Shown here piece by piece: positions 1 through 10,381 of a stretch of 64,000 bases of DNA. The DNA comes from Moniliophthora roreri. Lineage: Eukaryota; Basidiomycota; Agaricomycetes; Agaricales; Marasmiaceae. Position numbers and translations under genes: made by a program. The DNA lies in assembly GCA_001466705.2 (NCBI GenBank), contig LATX02000178.1, positions 541,704 through 605,703 on the forward strand. Reading direction: 5' to 3'. The notes below the pieces were generated by a model. The model saw only the letters and a list, made by a program, of their open reading frames with translations, was not told the DNA's origin and made no database searches. Each line of letters opens with the position of its first letter. The first letter of the stretch is position 1.

Positions 1-817
1 ATGCTGCTGCTAAGGCCTTGAGGCTGAGGGCCACTCGTAGTCTTTGGGTGAGTTTTTTTCCTGTTCGTGCTGCGTTCCAATATTTTGCTTATAGGAACTA
101 GGACAAATCCTATGTAGACGAATCTTGGATCGGTTCAGATCCTCAAAATCATCAATGGGATCCGACTTCCGTCCAGCTAATTCCCCGCATGAAGACACTC
201 ATCGACCAAAACTATCCTGGAACCAAACTGTCAATCAGTGAATGGAGCTCCACGAATGACCAAGACATCACAGGAGGTCTAGTCACTGCTGATGCCCTTG
301 GTATCTTCGGGAAATATGCTGTTGATGCTGCAACATATTGGGTTACTCCTGATGAGATGGGTCCTGTCGGCTTGGCGTACTGGCTATACAGAGGGTGCGG
401 CAGTTTCCCCCCTAGTTTCCTTCGTATATGTAATTGGTGTATTGACATTTGGAATGCTTTGTTAGATACGGAACATACTTTGGCAGCTCAAGCGCCCAGG
501 TCAACCTTGCGACGCCCAACCCAGATATTCTTGGCGTATACGCCGGAACTGATAATGGCAAATTGTCACTCGTCATTGTCAACAAGAGCCCAAGCGCGCC
601 TGTCACATTCAACCTTGCCAATATCCCAACTGGGTCATACTTCTTGAGACATTTCGGTGGTGGTGCTGGTGTTGCCAAGTGGCAGGTATGGCGCTGTTCT
701 TGTCCTTTGTGGATATTGTGGCTGATGAACGTGTTGAATTAGACGGATATTACACTGAAAGCGACCAACTTTTTGGTAGTGCCGCCGTACACGGCAGTCT
801 TCCTTCGTCAAAAGTAA
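1..817 (+). CDS. GH44 endoglucanase, C-terminal part (5' end outside window)
   Basis: This is the 3' half of a glycoside hydrolase family 44 gene, a secreted retaining endo-beta-1,4-glucanase/xyloglucanase family. Exons read as <3..47, 102..394, 466..685 and 743..817 (TAA), with GT-AG introns that keep frame. The translation carries the nucleophile motif ISEWSS and a stretch around TYWVTPDEMGPVGLAYW, then a beta-sandwich-like tail ending FLRQK. It matches the gene at 29345..32259 exon for exon, including intron positions. The acid/base Glu and the N-terminus lie upstream of the window. No stop or frameshift is seen in the visible part. Family assignment is by close similarity to the second copy and remembered GH44 motifs. 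Confidence 0.85.
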
Positions 818-1662
818 AGCACGCATCAAACAAACCGGAGTAAGAATGATATCCCCCTTGTATGTTGTTCGAAGGCGCCAAGGGCCGTTCCAGCGAGTTA
901 TGGGCTTTCGGGTGTAAGATCTTTTTTATACGGGCTACAATGTGATGTATACTATATTACTTGAGAAAATGACTGGCGGTGCATCCTTACGCTGAGATGT
1001 GGAACTAGATTACCAGGCAGTGACGTGATGTTAAACACTAGTATTGTTCTGCCGGTACGTTGACCCGACGTTCAAACCTGCTCAAATCACAGTCGGGATG
1101 CCTTTGAATGAGGACGCCGCCGACCAAAAGACCGCGACGGACAGAATATCATGATCACGTGTTGGATCAGATCAACCTGCCCTAAAGTCACGAAACCCCT
1201 GAGTCCATTTCCGAGACCCGAAGCATCCCCACCGTCATCGGAGAGCCAACTCCAAGTTGTCCCCCTCCACTCACGCTGGTCTGCGTCAAACTGAATGTCC
1301 AAGCACCTCACTGCTGCTGAATCACAACATTCCCTGGGCTTATTCCGGTTATTCGATAAGTTGTCAACAAACTCCTCCGAGTCGGTTCGGACGCGAAGTC
1401 TACTTGGACTTACACGAGCATTATTCGGGTGCATGTTGAAAAGAAGCGCGCTTAAGAACTCTACTGATCAGATCTAGGGCTCGGCTTGCGGTTTAGTTGA
1501 GCCCAAGCCTTCTCAGACCGAGCACTTTACTCCACAACCTCTACATGACCTCCGCCAAGAATCGTTATCCACCTGATGGGCGCAGTTATTACGTACATCA
1601 CAGGCATTAAATAGGCTCTGCTTCTGTGGTTCTGATTCCTTCCTTTGCCTCGATACGTTATT
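818..1662. other. Intergenic, no gene seen
   Basis: About 850 bases between the GH44 stop and the first CFEM-like gene. Short ORFs on both strands (longest 115 codons, minus strand near 1087..1434) have no recognisable motif and are interrupted by neighbours in other frames. I see no RNA gene or clear repeat here. Confidence 0.5.
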
Positions 1663-2409
1663 ATGCATTTTACCAGCATCGCACTGCCATTGGTTTGCCT
1701 TGCTTCACGACTCGGTGCGTCCTACTTCATCAAGACTATCATCAAGCTGACAAGCGTCGTTTAGGAGTTACCCTAGCACAGTCAGTTCTATGGATGCTCA
1801 TTCTACATGGGGCTAAAGCTCCGTACGCTTATGTCAGGTCTAACACAGGGGATGGCCCCCTCGGTATCCCACAAAACCAGATTCCTTCGAGCTGTGCGGC
1901 GGGATGCGGGATCTTATCGACACTGAGGGTACGTTCATACTATGGTCGTACGTATGATCTTCTGCTGAAAGCCCTTGTCGGACTAGTATTGCAACAACGA
2001 CCAGACATGCATGTGCACAGAAGATAATGCTAGTTCTCTTAACACTTGCATGAACTGCGTAGGAAGTAACGGCTTCATATCCGAAGAAGAGTTGCAACAG
2101 AGGGTCGATTGTACGTCCGCCCAGTATCTCCTGCAAATTCGTACTTTGACCCCGTAATTGGATCCGCACAGCATATGTGAACGATTGCAATAATGCCGGT
2201 AAACAGATACCGAATATAGTAGTAGAGTAAATTCGTCTAGTCTCGTTAACAAACCCCACGTTCTAACTTTCACTTGTAGTGACAAGGCACCTGCTGCTGA
2301 AGCAGCATCATCGGAAAATGGGGGTGGCGACGCCAGTAGTGCTTCTCGTACAACACTCGGTTTTAGCGCTCTCGTAGTAGCCGCCGGTGTTGTACTTTCA
2401 ACGTGGTGA
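1663..2409 (+). CDS. Secreted eight-Cys (CFEM-like) protein with a frame break before the last exon
   Basis: Proposed exons are 1663..1714, 1777..1928, 1987..2110, 2172..2198 and 2280..2409. The N-terminus is hydrophobic (MHFTSIALPLVCLAS), consistent with a signal peptide. The Cys pattern follows the neighbouring genes: C-x3-C (CAAGC), then YC, then CMC, then CMNC, then a distal Cys in YVNDCNNAG. The last exon encodes a Ser/Ala-rich stretch and a hydrophobic tail (FSALVVAAGVVLSTW) typical of a GPI-anchor signal. Four exons join in frame, but the last junction (2198/2280) is out of phase by one base, although both splice sites look good. The copy may therefore be decaying, or carry a sequence error. 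The second exon's boundaries are uncertain. Confidence 0.55.
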
Positions 2410-2504
2410 TCAGACACCACACATAGCGCTTACTATATCGACGATGCGACTACTAGGTGTGAAAGAATTCTATGTAACGATATGATCTTATCTTTGTCAC
2501 AGGC

Positions 2505-2800
2505 TGAGCGCTTGTACCGGCGCTGATATGAATCTGCAATGTAGGCAACTCTTAGCAGCACGGAACACAGCGTACATCTATCGCTCAGGCTGTAGACTCA
2601 ATAAGCACCGCAATTACTACCATCGCCTCGGCTGTACACTCTTCCTCTGGAGTGCGAGGATGACTGATAACCCGTTTCATGAATGTCGAAAGTACTGCTA
2701 GACGAGCGACGAAAAACGGTTGTCACCTGGTGTCTGCGGGAGTTTTGAGCCTTTTTTTCACTTGGTAAGGATCTAGGCGCAGAAGCAACCTGTTACGCTG
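2505..2800 (+). repeat. Direct repeat copy 1 (diverged, ~300 bp)
   Basis: Alignable by eye to 3430..3780. Shared landmarks in the same order include TGATATG-ATCT, CATCGC-TCG-CT-TACA, GAGTGCGAG-ATGACTG, and TTTTTCACTTGGTAAG-ATCTA followed by AAGCAACC-GTTA. Small indels and substitutions separate the copies. Confidence 0.6.
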
Positions 2801-3429
2801 ATGATCTGCTACTAGGCCCCCAGGGGGCTCATCGTGGTATCAGTACGAGCTCAAGAATGATTAGCGCCTGACCTTAAGCGAACTCCCTTGTAATCCCTTA
2901 TCCCTTTATGCCCCGTCCTTGATGATTTGGCCACCAATGCCCTCCTAGGATCTCATTTCACGACTCGAACTGAATCGGGCATGGGAGAGGTGTGGATAAC
3001 CTGAACTTTCAAAAGGCACTTTCTTGCCCAGGGCCTGCTCACGCGCTGACGTACCGCTCACGTACTGACAAACATCCTCAGAATTGTACGTGAAAAAGTT
3101 CGTCAGCGTAACTCTCCTTCCGTACGTACACGATACCCACAATTGTTGAGGGTGTAGTCTCACAGCATGCCTTTCCGCAATGTAGCTGCTGCACATGTCT
3201 ACAATCAAAGCCGAATTGGCCCATAGCCTATGTATGTGTTCCCAAGCACTTGGATCTTAGATTCCTGGAGTTGACGTCTCAGGACCAGTTGAAGCGCAAT
3301 AAAAAAACTAACGAGTGTCCTAGCATCGGTGCGGCGGATGACATTCATCCAAGCACATGAACCTGAGTCCAGCTCAGACACAATCCACCAAGAATTCTTT
3401 ACAGAAAGATGGGTTCACTCATCACACTT

Positions 3430-3780
3430 AAGCGCTCATTCCAGCGGTGATATGGATCTTTCTGCAATGTGAGCAAGTCTATTCTTAGCTGATATTCATC
3501 TTCTTTAGCAACATACAGATCGCGATGGCTACTCACCGCTTGGGCGGGTTGCGGGCTCAATGGTAAAGCATCACAATATCTGGCATCGCATCGACTATAC
3601 AGCCTTCATCCAGAGTGCGAGAATGACTGGCATACTCGTGTGGGAAGTCTAGGACACCCGCGTTGCTTGCTGGACGAACGGGGAAAAGTCGCCGTCATGT
3701 CAGATATGCCAGATCTTTCTCACTTGGTAAGAATCTACGTACTAAAAGCAACCGTTGCTAATTTCACAACGTGCCTTTCT
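3430..3780 (+). repeat. Direct repeat copy 2, upstream of the CFEM-like gene at 3881
   Basis: Second copy of the block at 2505..2800, ending about 100 bases before the ATG at 3881. It may be duplicated 5' flanking DNA, the first copy marking the former site of a lost gene. Confidence 0.6.
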
Positions 3781-3880
3781 GCAGGGACCTATTTATTGGG
3801 GGGTGTTCAGTACGAATTTCTACAATCATTGTCCCTCTATACACCTCTTTCATTTTAACCATTCTCACCTCACGTCTACG

Positions 3881-4486
3881 ATGCACTTTGCCCCGTCTGC
3901 TGTCTTAGCGATCGCTGCTGCCACTGTATTCTCTTCTGGTAATACCTTTCTCAGTCTCGATCCGATTCTTGTTCTCATCCCAACAGCAGCTTTAGCAGAA
4001 CCTGTGCCCGAGTTCGACATTCCCAACTCCCTCGTTGCTCGAGCAGATAACCTCCCAGCCAGCATACCATCCCAATGTCAATCACCATGTCAAGTGCTGT
4101 CGGACTTGCAGGTAAGGCCGAGCACCATTAATCTCCATTGCTAATACCTTCTAACCTGTTTCTGTATAGAAATGCACTGACACAAAATGTAGTTGCAACG
4201 ATCAAGTCAGCGATTCTCTTGCTGGCTGTTACGACTGTGTCGCTGCTACCTTTAACAATGCAACTCAGACAAATGTCCTTCAAGCGGGGTTCGATGGTAA
4301 GGTTCATGCAAAATTTGTTAGATGAGGATGAATCTCAGTCCTCGATTAGGATACGCAAATCAATGCAAAGCCGCAGGAGCGCCAATCAAGTCTCAGACGA
4401 TAACAGCTAATGGTGCTCTTCGCAATGTCGGTGTTGGGATGGGCGTCGTCGGAGTTGTGTTGGGCTTGCTCTTATCGGCTATGTAG
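3881..4486 (+). CDS. Secreted eight-Cys (CFEM-like) protein, probably GPI-anchored
   Basis: Four exons (3881..3938, 3987..4111, 4170..4296, 4350..4486) join in frame to give 148 residues. Residues 1-22 form a signal peptide (MHFAPSAVLAIAAATVFSSA). The mature part has CQSPC, then KC, CSC, CYDC and a distal Cys in YANQCKAAG. The spacing is C-x3-C-x8-C-x4-C-x-C-x9-C-x2-C-x24-C, close to but not identical with the fungal CFEM pattern. The C-terminus (VGVGMGVVGVVLGLLLSAM) is a hydrophobic GPI-type signal. CFEM proteins bind haem or act at the cell surface, but that role is only inferred here. It is the cleanest single-domain member of the cluster. A conserved N-x-A-G follows the last Cys in several members. 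Confidence 0.85.
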
Positions 4487-6305
4487 AATCCATGTGTTCA
4501 GAGTTTCACATGGGCATTCCAGAACATATACCCTCTGATGGCTCAAATGGAAGCTTAGAGAACTTTGATACTCATCATAAGTTGATGTCAATATATATCA
4601 TGATATTGTTCACCATGTATGATACATTAAAAATGTGATGTAACATGTGTATTGATGGATTGGACGGGTAACAAGCAGCAGTTTGCTTCTCCGAGTCATG
4701 CCTGGACTCCCAGCCTGAGATTGGGTCAGAATGTGAGTTTGGCCCTGCCTGAAAATAATCAGTCTGATTGCGTATTGACAGGGCATAGCAATCAACGTAG
4801 CATTGCTGGAACTGGTGGAACCAGAAACTACTCATCAACATTTCCAGCTACTGATGAGTTGACCGATGCAGCGCCTCCGAAAGGATCGAGGACAACAGTT
4901 CTCTTGGGAATACTACACTATCAATAAGCCTTACAGGTCTGGTGCGGGAGATCATTGTAACTTTGGTGGTATAAATAATAGATTTCGGAATAGGTGGCGC
5001 GCGCGTATTAATCCGCAGACAACCTACCTGTATGATGAGATGCCTGACAGCAGATAATATGCATCTCCCAGCTTACTACTATCAAAATGTCCGTGTCGTC
5101 ACGGAACTTCCCGACTTGAGTTGAATCTCATGAGTTGACACAGGGTAATATGAATGGAAAGGAGATAAGGCCAGAGTTAGTTGAGGGGCTGTGGATGAAA
5201 CTGACCTCTATCCAACTCCAGCTCATTCAAGTATCCGTCGCCTATCTCCAATGCGTCCGTTCAAATCCAATCACTTTGCACTCAGGGCTTCTCAGAGCGA
5301 TTTAGAATCAGAATTAACACTTCTCATGCGCCTTCCTTGCACCTTCCACTGATCCTCCCGCAACTACCATACTCGCCCAAGTTACGATATCGCTTGGCTA
5401 GGACCAATCATTGGGTGGGCCCACGTCGCTGCTTCATGGCGTCCCAGGCTCCGCAACCCAACACTTCCATCACCTGGCTTTCAGAGTGCGCCTTGTAGCT
5501 GGATTTCATATATACCTCGGTAGGGTACTTCCTCGATCGTTTTGACTACTACCGTGTCTGTGGGGAGTGCTGGAGCGATGCATGAATGGCCATGTTACGT
5601 CGGCGTTGGTATCAACAGTATCGAGAAGGGTGTCGAGGAGGGTATGTGGTATCGCCGGATATTCAATATTTGACGTTGAAGTATAGGAAAACACCATTTC
5701 GTGGCAGCTTGCGGAAGGTAAGCGTACAAGACTAGGATTGAGGGGGCCGATTACTCACGAGAGTCAAAGGAGGAATCCACCATAAGCCTATCCTCAACCG
5801 TAGCATTGACCCAATTGCTTCTGTGTCCGAGTCCTCCATCTCAATCCAGACCTACAGTCTCATGCTTTCCGCCCCAACTGTATTCTGCTTCCGAGCCAAC
5901 CATTTGCCTCGTCTGTCCGTCGGGAGAACTTTGAACGCGAGCAGCTAAGAGACCGACCGATAGGCAATGACGACAAATGCTTACTCGCACTAGGTTCCGA
6001 CCTCAGGGACAACAGGTCATTTCTCCGAGTATCCGAAGCTAGTGATACTGCTCCAGAGTGAGTCAGAACAACGATAATACAGGCCTATGATGGATGCCGC
6101 ATCAGAATGGACGCGGATCGGAGAAAAGGTGGTGGACCACAGTCAGGTGATACACCTCACCTGTAGACTAGTCCATGGACTCAAAGCGCTGGTCAAGCGC
6201 TCCTCTCAGGCTGCTCTTCCCACCGGTCATTGAACATCCCCTTACGCGCACTCTTATTGCTTCTCCCAGAGGCAAGATACATCAAGTAAAGATTAATGAT
6301 GACCA
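4487..6305. other. Gene-poor intergenic stretch
   Basis: About 1.8 kb between convergent CFEM-like genes. The ORFs here (up to 91 codons near 4652..4927) lack signal peptides, splice support or motifs. No RNA gene or repeat was recognised. Confidence 0.5.
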
Positions 6306-6969
6306 TTATACTGAAAGCATCAAAACACCCATCCCAATACCAAGCGCACTCAGCTTGAGCGAGGCCTCCCGATTAAGACCAACCCCACCGTTCCTACTGG
6401 CAGCCAAGCTTTGGGAGTTGACCTTGAATCCTGCAGTGTTGCATGCACCAGTTATGACTGTTAAAACACAGCGAGTCAGGCTACTGTGTCCGCAACAACC
6501 GATTAATGAACTCGGATTTGTGCCAACTCACCATCCATCGCGCCTTGCAACGTCTGTTCCGCGTCCGGCTCCTGGTCCTTAACCTCAGAGGCAACGCAGG
6601 CGAAGCATTTTGAGGTTCGGCCGAGTATGTCATTGGTGCATACACAAGCAGCGGCTTTATCCTCTGAAACTCCTGTGCATTTCTGTTTATACAGTTAGAG
6701 GGCCCGAACGGGTCAAGGAATAGGAACGTTCGGCTCACGTTAATATCTGCATCGATAGCGTTGCACTGATCCCTGCATTTTTCGGGCAAATCGGAACCAA
6801 GGTCACTGAAAGGATTAATATTCTGTTGTCGTGGGGTGAGGTGGGGGGCGGCCGTAGCTAGTATGAATATCGAGTGAGAAGATAATCAAGAGGTTGATGT
6901 GGCGGCAAACTTACCGATGGTGGATAGGGAAGAGAGAACGAGAAGCAATGCAGCGGGTGCGAAGATCAT
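6306..6969 (-). CDS. Secreted eight-Cys (CFEM-like) protein, probably GPI-anchored
   Basis: Four exons on the minus strand (6969..6915, 6857..6739, 6682..6532, 6457..6306) join in frame to give 158 residues. It starts MIFAPAALLLVLSSLSTIA, a signal peptide. The Cys order is KCRDQC, KC, CVC, CFAC, then GACNTAG, the same scaffold as the neighbours. The C-terminus (LSALGIGMGVLMLSV) is a GPI-type hydrophobic tail. A TATATATAT box lies about 115 bases upstream of the ATG. It is transcribed in the same direction as the three-domain gene upstream of it, and intron positions relative to the Cys codons are shared across the family, which points to duplication from one ancestor. Confidence 0.85.
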
Positions 6970-7700
6970 CGTGAAAGAAGCGTGAATAAAAGTAGGATAG
7001 AAGATAGAAAGAGGCCTATCAAAGGCTGGTAAAGGTAGAAGTGAAGAGCGAAAGGGATGTCGTTTAGCTTCCCTGTACACCCCTATATATATGCTCGTTA
7101 TAATACTCATCCAATATCTCGGTCTGGTGCCTTGCTAGCGGGAAGCTGACCTCCAAATTTGATGCGCCGGAGTAGGTGCATCTACGTTTCCTGTGTTGTG
7201 GTGGCGGCACGATGCGTTTGCTTTTGACGTCGAATTGCTTGGCCCGTGATAGCCGATAGAAATATGCACACTTAGATCGTCGGTTGAGCGGGAGCCTGTG
7301 AGAAATCGGCATCAATCCCGGTATTGACATCAATACCCACCCTGGTTTTGACAAGTCCAGTGTTGATATGACACCTCCCATCAACTGACATCGTTCCGAA
7401 GAATAGACATATATGCGGGGAGCTGAGAATTGGTTGAGCTGGCTGATTCTTCAAGTCTTAACGGATTCGCCAGAAGACCAATGGCCTCGGATTTGAGAGG
7501 GGCTTCAGTATTGGCGACACTGAAGATCCCCTCCCGTCTTTGGCATGCTATGGTCGAATTCCTGTCGCTACGTCTCACATTCAGCGAATATTTATAATTT
7601 TCAGGCACAAACTCGAACTTGGGCGCAGATTGAAATGTTTGAGTTAAGTGTTGTGCTCGAGCCGGGGGTCTCTGACTCCCTCCTATTCATATCAACTCTA
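6970..7700. other. Intergenic between two CFEM-like genes
   Basis: 730 bases holding the promoter of the 6306..6969 gene. The ORFs in it (up to 106 codons, minus strand) show no motif. Nothing else was recognised. Confidence 0.5.
7084..7092 (-). promoter_or_regulatory. TATA-like box for the gene at 6306..6969
   Basis: TATATATAT sits about 115 bases upstream of the minus-strand ATG at 6969, a usual distance for a fungal TATA box plus a short 5' UTR. Confidence 0.5.
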
Positions 7701-9319
7701 TTATACAAGAAGAGCAGCAATTCCTATGCCCACCCCCACAATGATACTCGTACTGATCCTCCCTGAGGAAAGCGCCCCGTTGCCTTTATTATCCTCTGCA
7801 GGAAGTGTGTTACCAGGAAGTGAAGTCGCAGATGCAGACGCAGTAGTACCCAAAGATGTTGGGGATATAGTACTCAAGGCAGATGTACTACTGATCGACA
7901 AGGATACCGGTGTTGCACTGCTACTTGCTGATATCGAGGAATTGCTCGAGGTTCCGTCTGAAATTGTTCCTGCTGTGAGGTTGATCCCCGAAGCAGAGCA
8001 CTGGTCGATAATGCCTAGATGATGCAAGTAAGAAGCATATTAACACAAGGTAGAACAACTGAGCGATACCATTCATGACATCCTGGAACCCAGTCGTGGC
8101 AGTACTATTATTTTCCTCTCTCGCTCTGCAGTTGAAGCAGCCCGTAAGTTTATCGATGTTGCCTTGTGTGCATGAACATTCAATACTATCGCACTGAAGT
8201 TGAAAGTGTCAATCATAGTGTCCCACCGGCCAGAATGAAACTCACAGATATGGCAGGTGCAAGTAAGCTGCAACTTAATTGACATTTGAGGTTAGTGCGT
8301 TCCGACGTTTCTGGAAGTTTGGTGAAGATATCCTGGGATTGCGTATCACCGGGGATAGAAGAATTTGAGCTGCTGTTTGAAGCCGCTCCTTCCGAAATCG
8401 TTGCCGGAATCAATGGAAAACCCACTGCAGTACATGGCTCTGAGAGTGCTAGATGATATGGATGTTAAGATCAGAAAAGAGCCAGCAAGCGTGTAGTGAG
8501 CGGCTTACCGTTCATGACGTCTTGGAGTCCAGAGGTAACGGTACTGTTCTTCTCCTCACGTGCTGCGCAATTGAAGCAGGATGCTAATAAATCGACATTG
8601 GTTTGTGCACATAGACAATCGGTTTGAGCCACGTCGCATCTCTGAGAAGTAATGAGCGGAATAAGGTCAACTGGGTCAGAAGACAAGGGAAGGTTGACAA
8701 GCAGTACATACGTTGAGAGTAGCTTGAAACAGGTCGCAGGGTAGTTGACATTTGAGGTTACTTCGAATGCCTGTTTGCGGCATGTTGGCGAAGACGTTGG
8801 TGATTTCGCTGTTCTCATCACCGTCGCCACTTGCTGTGATGATCTGTGGTGTGACATCGAATCCTGCATTGGTGCAAGCAATCGTTGCCTCTATGAACTA
8901 ATATTAGTTTTCACTATTTAGCGCATATCAAGATTGGCCATACGGTCTAAAACGCCCTGGAGAGCCTCTGTCGTCTCCGGCTGCACAGAGGCAACGCAAG
9001 AAAAGCAAGTAGCGCTCGAGGTTAGGAGTAAGTCATCACAGAGACATGCCGCGTCATTGCCGCATCGCTATTGGGAAATGAGTTAGAACTACTACTTATT
9101 CGTGGGAGTGACTTGCGAGAATCTCAGTATCCGTTGCTTCACATTGGGCTTTGCATTGGAAAGGGTATTCGAAGCCTTCATCCTGGCGAGCTTGCAGATT
9201 AGGAAAGGCGAGCACTGTAATAGGCGTCAGCATTCAGATTCGGAGCGTGTCTGAGAGATATTACCAAAACCAGAAAAAGTGGAAAGAGCGAGCAAAAGCA
9301 AAGATGGATTGACCAGCAT
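7701..9319 (-). CDS. Three-domain eight-Cys (CFEM-like) secreted protein with Ser/Thr stalk and GPI-type tail
   Basis: Eight exons join in frame: 9319..9265, 9214..9117, 9067..8944, 8890..8712, 8641..8509, 8439..8246, 8193..8070 and 8014..7701, giving 406 residues. The signal peptide begins MLVNPSLLLLLALSTF. Three copies of the cluster's Cys domain follow: (1) FQCKAQC, RCG, CLC, CFSC, ACTNAGF; (2) LKCQLPC, RCD, CLC, CFNC, PCTAVGF; (3) LKCQLSC, SCD, CSC, CFNC, QCSASGI. Domains 2 and 3 share AREE-NST and FQDVMN/LQDVMN. A Ser/Thr-rich stalk (about residues 305-385) and a hydrophobic end (IIVGVGIGIAALLV) suggest a GPI anchor. The second intron uses a GC donor (GCAAGT). Each domain is interrupted at the same place, before the third Cys. 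The role is unknown; multi-CFEM wall proteins that pass haem between domains are one precedent. Confidence 0.85.
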
Positions 9320-10381
9320 CGCCGAAGAGGAATGTAGAATAGGAAAGGGCCTGTCAAAGGCTACGAAAAAAAAAAAAAACAGAGAGAAAGCGGAAGAAAG
9401 GGAGAAAGGGGTAGCCTCGCCTACATATCTTGAACTGTTATTGGTTTATTGGTTGCAAGCAATGCTCAGCGTCCCGGCGCTGCCTGTGCGTTGAAGGAGT
9501 TAGGCGCTGATTCTGATGGGACATAATACACATTGAATACGTTCGGTGCGCCTGTTGATCCCTTTGCATGTAGATCCTCGCTGTCAGCGGCTGCGTGTGA
9601 ACCGGAGACACGAGGCAGTGGTCCTCAACTGCAAATGAATAGTAGCTGGTACCTGGCGACTGATGTTATTAATCGGCCAAGGGTAACATAGGTACTGTCA
9701 GTGCTGATCTTGGATACGAACTGCTCTACGGGTCAGCTAGCCATAGCCATGATGTGGGTGCCTGTTCAGCGTAGGTCCAAATCAGATGAAACGGAGCAGG
9801 GATTTTGGAGTTGTACAGAGCGAACAATACCACGATCAGAGTCCAGAGTAATTGAATCTCACCTAACCAGAATCCCTGTTCTCCATTCGGCTTCTGCAGT
9901 TTGTTGAAGGTTTTGGAGAAAGAACGGTGGGTAACCCGGAAGGCCACGTTTATGGTCCGTGCGCACTAAATTTGTAACTCCGCTCCGGTGTTCACTTGCT
10001 TCCTCCGGACGAATATGATCTCAACACAACTCGTCGAAGTCCCCCTCTCATCTGATCAGTCCAAGTAATTCAAGCAACTTCAGTCATCAAAGTGCACAGC
10101 GCGACCTACAAAGGAAACATGCAGAAAGAAACAAGACTTACTAGATATCAGACCCGTTACCGTCCCTTGCTGAACCTGGTTTGAATTTGAACCCGGCCCC
10201 GACACATCCATCTTGATTCCTACCTTGAAAGCCATCTGCTCAGAATCACCTACCGGGCCGGGTAGCGTACCTTCATGGATCAACACGAAACCAGGTCAGT
10301 TGGCTTGGTCATTCCACCCGATGACAATTATCGACAGTTCTATGTTATTTTAGCCCAGGATGAGAAGGTCGGCCGCCCTGA
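9320..10381. other. Divergent intergenic region
   Basis: About 1.06 kb between the minus-strand three-domain gene and the plus-strand GH3 gene; it must hold both promoters. There is a 14-base A run at about 9366..9379, seen as T on the transcribed side of the CFEM-like gene. The short ORFs carry no motif. Confidence 0.5.

Larger units (their letters stand above)
2410..3880. other. Intergenic with a duplicated ~300 bp block
   Basis: No gene is supported between the first and second CFEM-like genes. The stretch contains two diverged direct copies of a roughly 300 bp block (listed separately). The second copy lies immediately upstream of the gene at 3881. A TATTTATT stretch near 3790 could be a core promoter element for that gene. 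Confidence 0.5.

Noticed and set aside
7648..8022. Plus-strand 124-codon ORF
   Set aside because: It is the antisense shadow of the Ser/Thr-rich last exon of the three-domain CFEM-like gene.
1663..9319. Hydrophobin assignment for the Cys-rich genes
   Set aside because: They have eight cysteines, but the paired CC doublets that define hydrophobins are absent.
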